Shown here: positions 44,230 to 54,175 of the stretch, one piece after another
Layout: every line of letters starts with the position of its first letter
Numbering within the stretch: position 1 is the first letter of the stretch
DNA from: Candidatus Jidaibacter acanthamoeba
GTDB taxonomy: Bacteria > Pseudomonadota > Alphaproteobacteria > Rickettsiales > Midichloriaceae
Length of the DNA stretch: 64,000 nucleotides
Assembly (NCBI RefSeq): GCF_000815465.1
Contig: NZ_JSWE01000124.1
Location: 1-64,000, forward strand
Direction of reading: 5' to 3'
Translations under genes and position numbers: made by a program
Notes under the pieces: model-generated
Database searches by the model: none
What the model was told of the DNA's origin: nothing
The model's input: only the letters and a program-made list of their open reading frames with translations

Positions 44230-46141
44230 TTTTAAGTTTCATATCCAATAGTTTGGTTATTTCTTTAATAAGTTTAGAAGCATTTAGCCCCGCTTCTTCA
44301 TACATAACATCCACATTATTATGATCGATAAATCGATCAGGTAAGAACATTGCTCTAAATTTTAAATTATTGGAATCAAGTAGCCCCTCTTGAGATAAAA
44401 ATTGCATTACATGGGAACCGAATCCGCCGATCGATCCTTCTTCCAGTGTAATCAGCACCTCATGTTTTTCGGCAAGATTTAAGATTAACTGCTTATCAAT
44501 AGGTTTAGCAAATCTTGCATCAGCTACCGTAATTTTAATATTAAATTGTTTTTCAATTTCGTGAGCAGCTTTTAGGGCTTCCTCAAGCCTGGTACCAAGC
44601 GAAAGGACGGCTACTCTCTTGCCTTCTCTTACCACCCTACCCTTACCGATGGTAAACGGCTCAATCTCGGCAGGTATCTCAGCACACGCAGCTTCACCCC
44701 TGGGAAATCTGAAAGCTGACGGTCTGTCATTAATCATATAGCAAGTTTGTACGGCGCGCATTAATTCAAGCTCATCGCTTGGTGCTATAACTACAAAGTT
44801 CGGTAACATTGCCAGATATGCTATATCAAACGAACCTGCATGCGTAGAGCCGTCTGATCCGACTAAGCCTGCTCGATCAATTGCAAATCTTACCGGTATT
44901 GATTGAATAGCAACATCATGTACTACTTGATCAAATGCTCTTTGCAAAAATGTTGAATAAATAGCAACAAATGGCTTAACCTTATCAAGTGCTAAGCCTG
45001 CTGCAAAAGTTACCGCATGTTGCTCGGCAATCCCGACATCAAACATTCTATCCGGGAACCGTTCTGCAAATATATTTAGCCCTGTACCTGAAGGCATTGC
45101 TGCTGTGATACCGACAACACTTTCATCATGTACGGCAATTTTAGTTAAACTTTCGGCAAACACTTTAGTATAGGTAGGTCTAATACTTTTTGACTTGATT
45201 TGAATTTTAGTATCTAAATCAAACTTGGATACCGCATGGAATCCTTCCAAACACTCTTCAGGTGAACCGAATCCCTTTCCTTTTTTAGTTATAACATGAA
45301 GAAGTATCGGGCTTGAAATCCCTTCCGCTTCTTTTATATTCTCCAAAATAGGAACCAGTTGGTCAAGGTCATGCCCGTCAACCGGGCCTACATAGTGAAA
45401 TCCCATTTCTTCAAAGAAGTTTCCGCCTGTCGTAAAATCCTTAGCATATTTTTTAGCTTTCTTAGCAAAATTTTCTATAGGGGAAGGCATATGATTTAAA
45501 AAATTTTTCGCTAGACTTCTTACACTTAAATAAGGCTTCGATGACATGAGCCTGCATAAATATTGGCTCATTGCGCCGACTGCCGGTGCAATCGACATTT
45601 TATTGTCATTTAATATCACAACCATTTTTTTCTTTAGGTGCCCGGCATTATTCATCGCTTCATAAGCCATTCCTGCACTAATTGAACCATCTCCGATTAC
45701 CGCAATCACATCATGGTCGCTTCCATTTATATCTCTTGCAATAGCAAGGCCTAAAGCAGCCGAGATAGAGGTGGAGCTATGCCCAGCCCCGAATACGTCA
45801 TATTCACTTTCGGAGCGTTTTAAAAATCCTGAAATACCCCCGGGTTGTCTTATGGTATGTAACTTATCTTTCCTGCCGGTTAATACTTTATGTGGGTATG
45901 CCTGATGCCCGATATCCCAGACCAGCAAATCTTTCGGAGTATTAAAAACATAATGCAATGCAACCGTAAGTTCGGCGACTCCTAAACCGGCGCCCAAGTG
46001 TCCGCCTGTTTTAGATATGGTAGATATAATTTCTTCTCTTAACTCTTCAGAGAGCTGTTTTAATTCTTCAATATTTAAGTTTTTTAAATCGGAAGGGTAG
46101 TTAACACTATCTAAGATTTTATATGGATGTTGTTTGACCAT
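44219..46141 (-). CDS. dxs: 1-deoxy-D-xylulose-5-phosphate synthase
   Basis: Thiamine-diphosphate enzyme that joins pyruvate and glyceraldehyde 3-phosphate, the first and rate-setting step of the MEP pathway. The 640-residue protein has [36 protein letters not shown], the cofactor block from [20 protein letters not shown] to [28 protein letters not shown] with the catalytic Glu, and the transketolase C-terminal domain ([12 protein letters not shown]). Coupled to the cysQ-like gene; the partner Dxr is encoded at the left end of the window. Confidence 0.97.
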   Translation of the reverse strand: MVKQHPYKILDSVNYPSDLKNLNIEELKQLSEELREEIISTISKTGGHLGAGLGVAELTVALHYVFNTPKDLLVWDIGHQAYPHKVLTGRKDKLHTIRQPGGISGFLKRSESEYDVFGAGHSSTSISAALGLAIARDINGSDHDVIAVIGDGSISAGMAYEAMNNAGHLKKKMVVILNDNKMSIAPAVGAMSQYLCRLMSSKPYLSVRSLAKNFLNHMPSPIENFAKKAKKYAKDFTTGGNFFEEMGFHYVGPVDGHDLDQLVPILENIKEAEGISSPILLHVITKKGKGFGSPEECLEGFHAVSKFDLDTKIQIKSKSIRPTYTKVFAESLTKIAVHDESVVGITAAMPSGTGLNIFAERFPDRMFDVGIAEQHAVTFAAGLALDKVKPFVAIYSTFLQRAFDQVVHDVAIQSIPVRFAIDRAGLVGSDGSTHAGSFDIAYLAMLPNFVVIAPSDELELMRAVQTCYMINDRPSAFRFPRGEAACAEIPAEIEPFTIGKGRVVREGKRVAVLSLGTRLEEALKAAHEIEKQFNIKITVADARFAKPIDKQLILNLAEKHEVLITLEEGSIGGFGSHVMQFLSQEGLLDSNNLKFRAMFLPDRFIDHNNVDVMYEEAGLNASKLIKEITKLLDMKLKNVA

Positions 46142-46225
46142 GCCGGAGCTTCATATTTTTGCCCCTAAGTATAATGAAAAAGATTAATTTTATCAAAGAA
46201 ATAAACAAATAGATGGAATATTTTT

Positions 46226-46254
46226 TTGCTTGTTTTATATAGGGTATATATAAA
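46226..46254 (+). promoter_or_regulatory. Candidate sigma-70 promoter for the acetyltransferase gene
   Basis: TTGCTT (46226-46231), a 17-nt spacer, then TATAAA (46249-46254). Both boxes differ from consensus by one or two bases, and the GAGGGAAG ribosome-binding site follows before the ATG at 46289. In AT-rich DNA such matches are common. Confidence 0.35.
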
Positions 46255-46288
46255 GTAGGCATTATCAGTTAATTCAGAGGGAAGATTT

Positions 46289-46708
46289 ATGGAATATAAA
46301 TTAATTGTGCAAGACTCTGAAAATTCTGAAATTACAGAAATACTTAAGCAAGGAGTTAGATCTTATAGTTCTGCCTATTTTAACGGAGTGGTGGGGGGAG
46401 ATAGCTTTGTTATATATACTCAAAATAAAGAAGGGAAAGTGATCGGAGGTATCTCGGGAAATTTGGGAAGGTATGCAAAGGTTGCGTGGGCGTGGGTTGA
46501 TGAAGAATATCGAAGTCAAAAGCTCGGGACAAAACTTTTTAACGAACTGGATAAGTTTGCAAAATCAAAAGGTTCGCGATATATTCTGCTTGAAACGTTT
46601 GAGTTCCAGGCAAAACCATTTTATGAAAAAATAGGTTATGAATGCATCGGTACGGTAAAGCGGTTGATAGAGGGCTATGATTGCCACTTTATGAGAAAAG
46701 AGTTATGA
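46289..46708 (+). CDS. GNAT-family N-acetyltransferase
   Basis: Acetyl-CoA-dependent acetyltransferase, 139 residues. The acetyl-CoA-binding motif A is visible as VDEEYRSQKLGTKLFNELDK (R/Q-x-x-G-x-G/A type), with strand 5 ILLETFEFQAKPFYEKIGYE at the usual distance. Substrate unknown. First gene of a plus-strand run with the YeeZ-like and BPL_N genes (20 nt then a 10-nt overlap). The start is supported by GAGGGAAG upstream. Confidence 0.88.
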   Translation: MEYKLIVQDSENSEITEILKQGVRSYSSAYFNGVVGGDSFVIYTQNKEGKVIGGISGNLGRYAKVAWAWVDEEYRSQKLGTKLFNELDKFAKSKGSRYILLETFEFQAKPFYEKIGYECIGTVKRLIEGYDCHFMRKEL

Positions 46709-46728
46709 ATTTTTAGGGGGAATAACGT

Positions 46729-47586
46729 ATGAAAAATCACTTGTTTTGTTTCGGGCTTGGTTACACTGCTCTTGAAGTTATAAGAGAGCTAAATTCATTA
46801 GAACCTGAAAGTTGGAAATATTCGGGCACAAAACGCAATCCGGCCAACGTTCCCGATAAGCCGATAATTGAAATAATTGATTTTGATGATCTTATCATTA
46901 TACCCAAATCAGTTACTCATATACTTCTTTCCATACCGCCTAAAGAAGATGGTGATATAATTTACAACCGATTTTTACATCAAATTAAAAAGTTACCTAA
47001 CCTGAAATGGATAGGCTACTTTTCAACAACCGGAGTTTACGGGGATTATCAGGGTAAATGGGTAAATGAACAGAGTTTAACAAAAACTGAGAACTTCCGA
47101 TCAATTTTAAGGCTTAAAGCTGAATCACAATGGCAAAGTCTTACCGAATTAGCAGCTGTTAATATATTTAGGCTTTCTGCAATTTACGGAGTTAATAGAA
47201 GCGAGTTTGAAAAGATTTTATCAGGTAGAGCTCAAGTTATTATTAAACCTAATCAATTTTTTTCCAGAATTCATGTAAATGATATAGCTCAAATAGTTGT
47301 AAAAGCGATAAATTTTTTAGCTAAAAATGAAGTTTATAACTTATCCGATGATTACCCGTGTGCGCAGAATGAAGTTACTGAACATGCTTATAAGCTTTTA
47401 AACTTGACTCCTCCGAAACCGATTGCTTTTAAGGAAGCTGAGTTATCGGAAATGGCACAATCATTTTATCTGGAAAGTAAGCGTGTCAGCAATAATAAAG
47501 TTAAACAGGGTTTAGGTGTTAATTTAAGATACCCAAGCTATAAAGAAGGGTTGCAAGCTATATTTAAAGAGATTCATGAAAGCTAA
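46729..47586 (+). CDS. YeeZ-like NAD(P)-dependent sugar dehydratase or dehydrogenase family protein
   Basis: Extended short-chain dehydrogenase, 285 residues, in the atypical group related to YeeZ. The N-terminal FCFGLGYTALEVIREL is a shortened nucleotide-binding loop (GLGYTA rather than GxxGxxG). STTGVYGDYQGKWVNE is typical of the group, and the Tyr-x-x-x-Lys catalytic pair is not intact (RLKAESQ lies in its place). RIHVNDIAQIVVKAI is conserved. Function unknown; it is followed by the BPL_N gene with a 10-nt overlap. Confidence 0.8.
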   Translation: MKNHLFCFGLGYTALEVIRELNSLEPESWKYSGTKRNPANVPDKPIIEIIDFDDLIIIPKSVTHILLSIPPKEDGDIIYNRFLHQIKKLPNLKWIGYFSTTGVYGDYQGKWVNEQSLTKTENFRSILRLKAESQWQSLTELAAVNIFRLSAIYGVNRSEFEKILSGRAQVIIKPNQFFSRIHVNDIAQIVVKAINFLAKNEVYNLSDDYPCAQNEVTEHAYKLLNLTPPKPIAFKEAELSEMAQSFYLESKRVSNNKVKQGLGVNLRYPSYKEGLQAIFKEIHES

Positions 47587-48403
47587 ATTTTATTATATTT
47601 TAATAGTAATTGTAATAACTATTTCTCCGTTTGTATCTTTAGCATTCGGCGCTCAAGAGAAAAATACTGTTTATGTATATCATGATGAAGGTGTTAGCGA
47701 CGAATCATTATTACATACCATCTCTACCTTAAAAACTATTTTACCCTCAAGCTATATTGTAAATAAAATTAATGCAAATGAAGTAATAGAATATAAGTGG
47801 ACTAACAAGGCTGCATTATTTGTAATGCCGGGTGGAGCTGACCTACCTTATGTTAAAAAATTAAACGGTAAAGGTAATAAAAATATAAAAAATTATGTTA
47901 GCAACGGAGGTTCATATTTAGGTATTTGTGCCGGTGCTTATTATGCTTCAGCCTATGTAGAATTTGATCAAGGAGGTGAATTGGAAGTATTAGGAGATCG
48001 AGAACTTGCATTTTTCCCGGGCAAATCAATAGGATCTATTTTAGCTAAGTATAACTACAAAAATAACAGCGGCTCCCGAGCTTCTAAACTACATATTACC
48101 TTAGATAATGTTAAAGAAACAGTTACTTATTACAATGGGGGCGGGTATTTTGCAGATGCAAACAAATATCCCAATATTACAGTCATCGGGTATTATGAAA
48201 ATAATTTACCTTCAATAATACATATTGCTTATGAGAAAGGTAACGTTATATTATCAGGTGTACACTTTGAGTATAAACCCTCCTTATTCGATGCAAATGA
48301 TCCATATTTAAAAGATATTTTGCCGGCATTAGAGCGTCATAACATCTCACGCAACCTTCTAACAATAGAAATACTTAAAAAACTTGGTATAAATTATAAT
48401 TAA
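47576..48403 (+). CDS. Exported BPL_N-domain (class I glutamine-amidotransferase-like) protein
   Basis: 275-residue protein with an N-terminal signal peptide (hydrophobic stretch at about residues 6-24, likely cleavage near FGA-QE) and one BPL_N-type fold: VYVYHDEGVSDESLL at the start, FVMPGGADLPYVKKLNGKGN, and the nucleophile elbow LGICAGAYYAS with Cys118. This domain is fused to biotin ligases in eukaryotes, but here it is alone and exported, with no ligase domain. The role is unknown. It overlaps the YeeZ-like gene by 10 nt. Confidence 0.8.
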   Translation: MKAKFYYILIVIVITISPFVSLAFGAQEKNTVYVYHDEGVSDESLLHTISTLKTILPSSYIVNKINANEVIEYKWTNKAALFVMPGGADLPYVKKLNGKGNKNIKNYVSNGGSYLGICAGAYYASAYVEFDQGGELEVLGDRELAFFPGKSIGSILAKYNYKNNSGSRASKLHITLDNVKETVTYYNGGGYFADANKYPNITVIGYYENNLPSIIHIAYEKGNVILSGVHFEYKPSLFDANDPYLKDILPALERHNISRNLLTIEILKKLGINYN

Positions 48404-48565
48404 GATTCTATTATTACCTTATAAGTATTCAGGCAACAACCTATTTTATTGATGATACGAAAACTTAAAATTTAAAGATTATGGATAATACAATATCTCA
48501 AGTGCTTATATATATTACATACTGATATATATAATATTATAAAAAATATCAATTTAAATTGATGG

Positions 48566-50737
48566 TTATTCAAACTTGAGTATAAACTCTGTATATTTGC
48601 CCAGTTCTGATCTACATTCTAAAGTTCCCCCCATTTCTTCCATTACCATTTTGCAAAAGGATAAACCTATACCGGTACCTTTACTACTCTTAGTATAAAA
48701 CCTTTCAAAAATGTGCGGGAGGTCTTCCCCACTAATCCCTTTTCCATAATCTTTAAAATATAGCTTTTGATCTTCAGACCAAATATCTATTTCTACATTA
48801 CTGCCGCCATGCTTTAATGCATTGCTGAATAAATTATATAATACATGCTTTATATAATGCTTTGATCCATGAAATATAATATCATTTTCAATATTTATAT
48901 TCACTTTTCCTAAAGATTCAGTTGAAACCATAAAATCCTTTATAGTTTCTTCTAAGCATTCTTTTATTGAATATTCATCTTTATCTTGGGCAATTATCAT
49001 AGCTTTTAAGGAAGTTAACAATCTATCTACTGTGCTTATTCCCTCTATACTTGCTTTCTTCAGTAATATACAAGTTTCCTGCAAAGCTTTTAAAGTATTA
49101 TCTTTTTCAGCTATGCTTGACATAGCCTTTTTTTTATCAATTACTTTTTGTGCTAGAAGTGAGATATATTGAGCTCCCATATTGATTGTTGCAAGCGGAG
49201 TTTTGACCTCATGAGCAATTGCCCCTCCGAATAATTGCATAGCCTCAAGTCTTTCTTCGGAATTAAGTTCCTTTGGACGTGCAAACAAAATACCGATTAA
49301 GCTTGCAAACAGGTAAACATATATAGATAAATATATAGTTTCAAAATCAGCCGGAAGAATAGCATCGCCAATAATCAATTCATAAAATAAAAATCCGAAA
49401 AGCATACCAGCTAATGAGATCAAAATAAAACTTAACCAATCTACAAGCATTGTAAGCAGCATTATTGATAATGTTAAATTAATTAACCACTCATAGTGAG
49501 CTTCTAATATAATTAGCATTACGGTTGTAACAAACGGCAAACAATACATAAGTGTAAAATACCAATATAAGGGAAAATAATGTTTTAACTTTTCAGGCCA
49601 ATAATCTTTCATTAATAAACCGACGCACAGCATTCCTGCAAACAGCCTTAATCCAAGCATAACAAGATAATGCGTAGGTTCCTGATACGTCCACATAAAG
49701 TAAGGTACCACATAGTTAATACAACAAAATATCCCGAACATTAAGTAGTTAGCACCATATCTTTTAACTTTATCATTAGAGTATTGATATATATTTTTCG
49801 GAGTGGGTAAGTATTTACTAATTATTTTAATCAACGGAATGATATTAAATTTAATATTTTTCTTTTTTTTAGGGGTTTTAGGGTCGACAAAAGCAATACA
49901 ACGGTTTTGTATAATATGGGTTGAAATAAAACTGATAAATCCCAAAAGAGCAATAATAATCGGGATTGAAAAATTTGGAATACCAATCTCCTCTGCGGCA
50001 AGGAATGATATTATAGAAACTAAGTTACATACCCAAAATGATTCTTTACTTACTTTAAATTTAAGTAAGCCGAAAAGCAAAGGGATTCCTATTGAGGATA
50101 CCAGCAATAAACTGGTAATTACAAGTAAACTTACAATATTATAATTTTGTAAAGATATAAATATCCCTAGCGCACCGGTAATTAAAGTTGACACCTTCAT
50201 TAAATTTAATTTTCCGATTTCCGTATTAAAACATTTTTCAGGGAAAACATTATGGGCTATCAGTATGCCTGCTGAGTTAAGGGAAGAATCTGCAGTCGAC
50301 ATAATAACTGCAATCATTCCTGAAATTGCAACTCCTTTCATAAACGGAGGCAATAAATTATCTATAATGGTTGGAATTACAGCTTTCGGTTCAATATTCG
50401 GAAATAATTTAAGCGCAGAAAAAGCCATACATACTACTATAAATATTAAAGCAAAAGAAAGGAAAGAGTATATATATGTTATCCTACTTAGTTGATTATG
50501 GTTTTGCGCCATTAAATATCTTTGAATTAAATGCGGCTGAAAAATTACAAGCGGGATAACCATAAAAAGAAATAATGCAATATACTCATCAAATTTCTGG
50601 TGAGAAAGAATATGAAAATGATAGGTTAGATTCGGGTTAGAAAAAACTTTAGCTAATCCTCCTACTTCAGTTATAGCAACGCTTGCAACTAACGGGATAA
50701 CGACTATTAGTATGGCAAACTGCAGCACATCAGTCAT
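48566..50737 (-). CDS. C-terminal part of an SSS-transporter/histidine kinase, separated from its N-terminus by a frameshift
   Basis: 723 residues from the first ATG, but the frame is open further upstream (to about 50812) and encodes SSS-family sequence (IVCYSTFGGIKSVTMTDVLQ) that belongs to the protein. Domains: the rest of a sodium:solute symporter (to about residue 285), then a membrane module (about 330-485, YFPLYWYFTLMYCLPF) resembling CqsS/LqsS-type sensors, a dimerisation/phosphoacceptor region GGAIAHEVKTPLATI (His509), and the ATPase with LYNLFSNALKHGG (Asn639), KDYGKGISGEDL and GTGIGLSFCKMV. No receiver domain is attached, and no response regulator lies nearby. See the N-terminal half at 50794-51282. 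Confidence 0.8.
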   Translation of the reverse strand: MTDVLQFAILIVVIPLVASVAITEVGGLAKVFSNPNLTYHFHILSHQKFDEYIALFLFMVIPLVIFQPHLIQRYLMAQNHNQLSRITYIYSFLSFALIFIVVCMAFSALKLFPNIEPKAVIPTIIDNLLPPFMKGVAISGMIAVIMSTADSSLNSAGILIAHNVFPEKCFNTEIGKLNLMKVSTLITGALGIFISLQNYNIVSLLVITSLLLVSSIGIPLLFGLLKFKVSKESFWVCNLVSIISFLAAEEIGIPNFSIPIIIALLGFISFISTHIIQNRCIAFVDPKTPKKKKNIKFNIIPLIKIISKYLPTPKNIYQYSNDKVKRYGANYLMFGIFCCINYVVPYFMWTYQEPTHYLVMLGLRLFAGMLCVGLLMKDYWPEKLKHYFPLYWYFTLMYCLPFVTTVMLIILEAHYEWLINLTLSIMLLTMLVDWLSFILISLAGMLFGFLFYELIIGDAILPADFETIYLSIYVYLFASLIGILFARPKELNSEERLEAMQLFGGAIAHEVKTPLATINMGAQYISLLAQKVIDKKKAMSSIAEKDNTLKALQETCILLKKASIEGISTVDRLLTSLKAMIIAQDKDEYSIKECLEETIKDFMVSTESLGKVNINIENDIIFHGSKHYIKHVLYNLFSNALKHGGSNVEIDIWSEDQKLYFKDYGKGISGEDLPHIFERFYTKSSKGTGIGLSFCKMVMEEMGGTLECRSELGKYTEFILKFE

Positions 50738-50793
50738 AGTAACTGACTTTATCCCTCCGAACGTAGAGTAACAGACTATTAAACTGCAAGCTA

Positions 50794-51282
50794 TTAAATT
50801 GCAGTTGAATAGTTAATGCTTAAAAAAGAAGCTATTAAAGAGCCTAAAGCAGTGAACTGCATTCCAATCACTCCTAAGCAAACGGCATATCCGACAATAC
50901 CTGAAAACACCTCTGCTTTTACTCCGTAAAAATATTTAATTATATCCGAAACAGAAATCATACCATCAAAACGATTATCAAATTTAGGCGCTATATACTT
51001 AGCAGCTAGAAATATCGCAATCGGAATAGCAAGGCTTGGGATAAGATATACCAATCCGTCTTGAAAGAATTGGGCAGTGTCACCGGTTGTAGTTCCTCCC
51101 CCAATCATGGTTGCAAGCAGAGTAAGTGCAAGGACGGGAGTACTATATGACTTATTAGCTATTGCATAATCTTTTATATTCTTAATATCTCTGCCGGCAA
51201 TAATCCCTACTATTAAGGTGATTGCTAAAAAAGCTAATACTATAGCTTTATCCGGATCAAAAAATTTAATAATACTTCCCAT
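50794..51282 (-). CDS. N-terminal part of the same SSS-transporter/histidine kinase
   Basis: 162 residues of a sodium:solute symporter N-terminus: an initial helix (IVLAFLAITLIVGIIAG), RDIKNIKDYAIANKSYSTP, TLLATMIGGGTTTGDTAQFF and further helices. It ends in SINYSTAI then TAA at 50794. The SSS sequence resumes in the other frame (reading ...LIACSLIVCYSTFGG) around 50797-50812, so a single indel of about one base splits what should be one protein of about 905 residues. Either a recent pseudogene, a sequencing error or, less likely, programmed frameshifting. Confidence 0.8.
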   Translation of the reverse strand: MGSIIKFFDPDKAIVLAFLAITLIVGIIAGRDIKNIKDYAIANKSYSTPVLALTLLATMIGGGTTTGDTAQFFQDGLVYLIPSLAIPIAIFLAAKYIAPKFDNRFDGMISVSDIIKYFYGVKAEVFSGIVGYAVCLGVIGMQFTALGSLIASFLSINYSTAI

Positions 51283-51515
51283 TGCCGTGTACTCTGAATA
51301 ATTTAATTAATTGATCATGTTGTAGATATAAATTAATCGGATAATTACCTATATCTCAATAACCCTTACCAAAATTTTACAAATACATAAACATATGTTA
51401 AAAATTATGCAACATTCTTATAATTTAATTATATTTAATATTTCCTAAATAAAAGAATAAGGCTTTGAAACTTAATATAATAAATACAAGGTGAATTATT
51501 GTATATAAGGCAAGC

Positions 51516-52886
51516 TTATTCTTTACCTAGAACATGTCTTTCAATACTTTCAATCATGCTGCCGGCAATATCTTCACCGCTAACGCTTTCAATACCTTCT
51601 AAGCCGGGAGAAGAATTAACTTCCAGAACTTTTGGCCCGGTATCAGATCTGATTATATCTACTCCCGCTACTTTAAGACCTAATATTTTTGCAGCAGAGA
51701 TTGCCATTTTCTTTTCCTCGGGAGTAAGCTTTACGGGAGCAGCTACTCCGCCTAAATGTAAATTTGCTCTAAATTCATCATCGGCTGCTACCCTTTGCAT
51801 TGCACCGACTACCTTACCGTCAATAACAAAGCATCTGATATCTTTTCCTTTTGCTTCCTTGATATATTCCTGAACCAAAATATTTACTTTTAAACTCTTA
51901 AAAGCATTGATGACACTTTCAGCGGCTTTATTAGTTTCAGCAAGAACAACTCCCACCCCTTGGGTTCCCTCTAATAATTTTACGATCAACGGAGCTCCTC
52001 CTACCGTCTTTATCAGATGCTTAGTATCTTCAGGTGAGTTTGCAAACCCGGTTATAGGCATATTAATACCTTTATCGGCAAGCATTTGTAAACTTCTTAG
52101 CTTGTCTCTGGAGCGAGTTATTGCAACCGCTTCATTTAATGAGAATGCTCCGGATGCTTGAAACTGGCGGGTTACCGCACAACCGTAAAAAGTGGTAGAT
52201 GGTCTAAGCCTCGGTATTACCGCATCAATACTTTTTAATATCTCACCGCCTCGATAGCATACAGTCGGCTCATTGGCGCTTATATTCATATAACAGTGGC
52301 GAACATTTATAAACTTCATATTATGTCCTCTTAGCTCACCTGCTTCCATAATCCTTCGATTAGAATAAAGATCAGGGTCGCTTGCAAGAAGAACTATATT
52401 TAAAGAAGCTTTTTTAGACACATGAAGTTTATACAGATTCCTTGCTTCTTTACCGGAAATATCGGAAACTATGAACACAGCATCAGGATCAACTAAAACT
52501 TTATTTTGCATAGCTTCTCTACCGAGCAGCATACGATAACCCATAGAATCCCGATTGGTCAAAGTGATTTCAATATCCCAAACTTGATCACCAAGCTTAA
52601 TAGGCGTAACTACTACTACTCGCTTTTCCACTTCACCGTTAGAACTTCTGACTACTCTTCTATCGACAACGGGAGCTATGCATCTATGAATAATTTTACG
52701 GTTATTTTGAATCGGGTGAACATCAAACTTCGCATAAGCTTTGCCTCCCTCATCATAACAATGAATATTAAAAGCATGTAAAGCAGAAGTTTTGGCTCCG
52801 GAGTCTACTCTAATCTTTACTGCGGGTAATCCAAGCTCCGGTAAAGAACACCATTCCTCACTTCCAATTATAAACTTTTCGGTCAT
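51516..52886 (-). CDS. rimK: RimB-RimK fusion: ATP-dependent zinc-protease domain plus ribosomal S6 glutamate ligase-like ATP-grasp
   Basis: 456-residue protein with two parts. Residues 1-140 match the RimB/retropepsin-like zinc-protease family ([11 protein letters not shown] at 27-37; MLLGREAM near 119). Residues 163-456 are a RimK ATP-grasp ligase ([70 protein letters not shown]). RimK adds glutamates to the C-terminus of ribosomal protein S6. In pseudomonads RimB and RimK are separate genes that work on the same pathway, so the fusion keeps both activities together. It appears monocistronic. Confidence 0.9.
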   Translation of the reverse strand: MTEKFIIGSEEWCSLPELGLPAVKIRVDSGAKTSALHAFNIHCYDEGGKAYAKFDVHPIQNNRKIIHRCIAPVVDRRVVRSSNGEVEKRVVVVTPIKLGDQVWDIEITLTNRDSMGYRMLLGREAMQNKVLVDPDAVFIVSDISGKEARNLYKLHVSKKASLNIVLLASDPDLYSNRRIMEAGELRGHNMKFINVRHCYMNISANEPTVCYRGGEILKSIDAVIPRLRPSTTFYGCAVTRQFQASGAFSLNEAVAITRSRDKLRSLQMLADKGINMPITGFANSPEDTKHLIKTVGGAPLIVKLLEGTQGVGVVLAETNKAAESVINAFKSLKVNILVQEYIKEAKGKDIRCFVIDGKVVGAMQRVAADDEFRANLHLGGVAAPVKLTPEEKKMAISAAKILGLKVAGVDIIRSDTGPKVLEVNSSPGLEGIESVSGEDIAGSMIESIERHVLGKE

Positions 52887-52969
52887 TTATTCACTAAAAT
52901 TAAAATCTAATAAGTTATTTCTGATATATATAAAAAATTTATTAAGTAAATATATTTTTAATATATTAT

Positions 52970-53572
52970 TTAAATTGTTTTTATTTTAGCATCAGGTGAC
53001 CTAATGTAAAGAGGATCAACTTCATTTAATAACTTAGTATTAGAATTTTGCAAATACTTTAATGCTACCATACCAACATTCTTAGCATTTGGAATATTTA
53101 TCTCCTCGACAAATTTATTACCTATTATTTTAAAACCGTCAGCAAATTCATTTACTTGGCTATACTCAATAAGTTCAATAGTGCTATGCGGAATTCGGTT
53201 AATAAATTTTTGTGCATACACTTGGTTTCTTCCCGCGTCCAAAACCGAACAAATTTTTTCATTCTTGCCGAAAGCAATTATCTCTAAGCAATTTATACCG
53301 ATTACTTTTTTACCGGCTGCAAAAGCGATTGCATTGGCGGTTGCAACCCCTATTCTTATACCAGTAAAGCTCCCCGGGCCATTAGAAACTGCAAGGTAAT
53401 CAAGCTCCTCGTAAGTAGTATTATTTTCCTCAAGCGCCTGCTCAATCATTAAAATTAACTTTTCCGATTGTTTATGAGCCCTGCTTTCTAAGATATAAGA
53501 TATAACACTATACCCCTTTAGGAGAGCGACCGAGCACTCTCCTAAACAAGTTTCTATAGCTAATATTAACAT
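52970..53572 (-). CDS. tsaB: tRNA threonylcarbamoyladenosine biosynthesis protein TsaB
   Basis: Partner of TsaD in making t6A at position 37 of ANN-decoding tRNAs. The 200-residue ASKHA-fold protein begins MLILAIETCLGECSVALL and has the conserved AVSNGPGSFTGIRIGVATA, GINCLEIIAFG and VLDAGRNQVYAQ. The catalytic histidines of TsaD are absent, as expected of TsaB. It follows the BON lipoprotein gene by 6 nt. Confidence 0.94.
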   Translation of the reverse strand: MLILAIETCLGECSVALLKGYSVISYILESRAHKQSEKLILMIEQALEENNTTYEELDYLAVSNGPGSFTGIRIGVATANAIAFAAGKKVIGINCLEIIAFGKNEKICSVLDAGRNQVYAQKFINRIPHSTIELIEYSQVNEFADGFKIIGNKFVEEINIPNAKNVGMVALKYLQNSNTKLLNEVDPLYIRSPDAKIKTI

Positions 53573-53578
53573 ATAGAC

Positions 53579-54175
53579 TTAGTTCTTATGTCTTCTAGGG
53601 TCACTTTTTAAAGTCATATGGCTTACAACTTCTTTTACGCCTTTAACTTGGCTTGCTAATCTAACAGCTAAATCTAATTCTTGTTTAGTTTTAGCAATAC
53701 CGATTAAATATACTACCCCGTTATTTACATCAACGGTGTAGTTAATTGAACTTACGCCTTTTTGGAAAAGAAGCTTTGTTCTTACTTTGGTAGCGATCCA
53801 AGAGTCATTTGCTCGTGTTTTTATATCTTTGTCACCGACTTCCAGTTCATTAATTACTTCATGCACGCCTTCCGTAGACCAAGCTATTTTTACGGCTCTT
53901 ATGGCATGTTGATTCTTAGCAACGCTTCCGGTTAAAAGGACTCTGCCCTCTTTAACGGTTACGCTGATTTTAGATAAAAGGTTTGCTACATCTTTTTGAG
54001 CAAACTCATTCTTTATTTTTGCCATGATGGTTGCATCATCAATTATATGTCCAAGAGTTCTCTCTTCAGCAATAGAGGCTCCGACTTCACCTGTAGCTAC
54101 GACTGCTACCGGTGCACAGCTGGTAGAGCTTAAGACTATAATTCCAAGTGATACCATTATACTAAATTTATTCAT
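53579..54175 (-). CDS. BON-domain lipoprotein (OsmY/DolP-like)
   Basis: Envelope lipoprotein, 198 residues. The signal peptide ends in a lipobox (LSSTSC, Cys20). Two BON domains follow, about residues 47-113 (IMAKIKNEFAQKD, VKEGRVLLTGSV, VHEVINELEV) and 120-190 (WIATKVRTKLLF, VNNGVVYLIGIA, VKEVVSHMTL). This two-BON lipoprotein layout is that of DolP (YraP), an outer-membrane integrity factor. It overlaps the J-domain gene by 8 nt. Confidence 0.9.
   Translation of the reverse strand: MNKFSIMVSLGIIVLSSTSCAPVAVVATGEVGASIAEERTLGHIIDDATIMAKIKNEFAQKDVANLLSKISVTVKEGRVLLTGSVAKNQHAIRAVKIAWSTEGVHEVINELEVGDKDIKTRANDSWIATKVRTKLLFQKGVSSINYTVDVNNGVVYLIGIAKTKQELDLAVRLASQVKGVKEVVSHMTLKSDPRRHKN

Noticed and set aside
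47576-48403. Biotin-protein ligase
   Set aside because: Only the N-terminal BPL_N domain is present; the catalytic ligase domain with GRGRxG is absent and the protein has a signal peptide.
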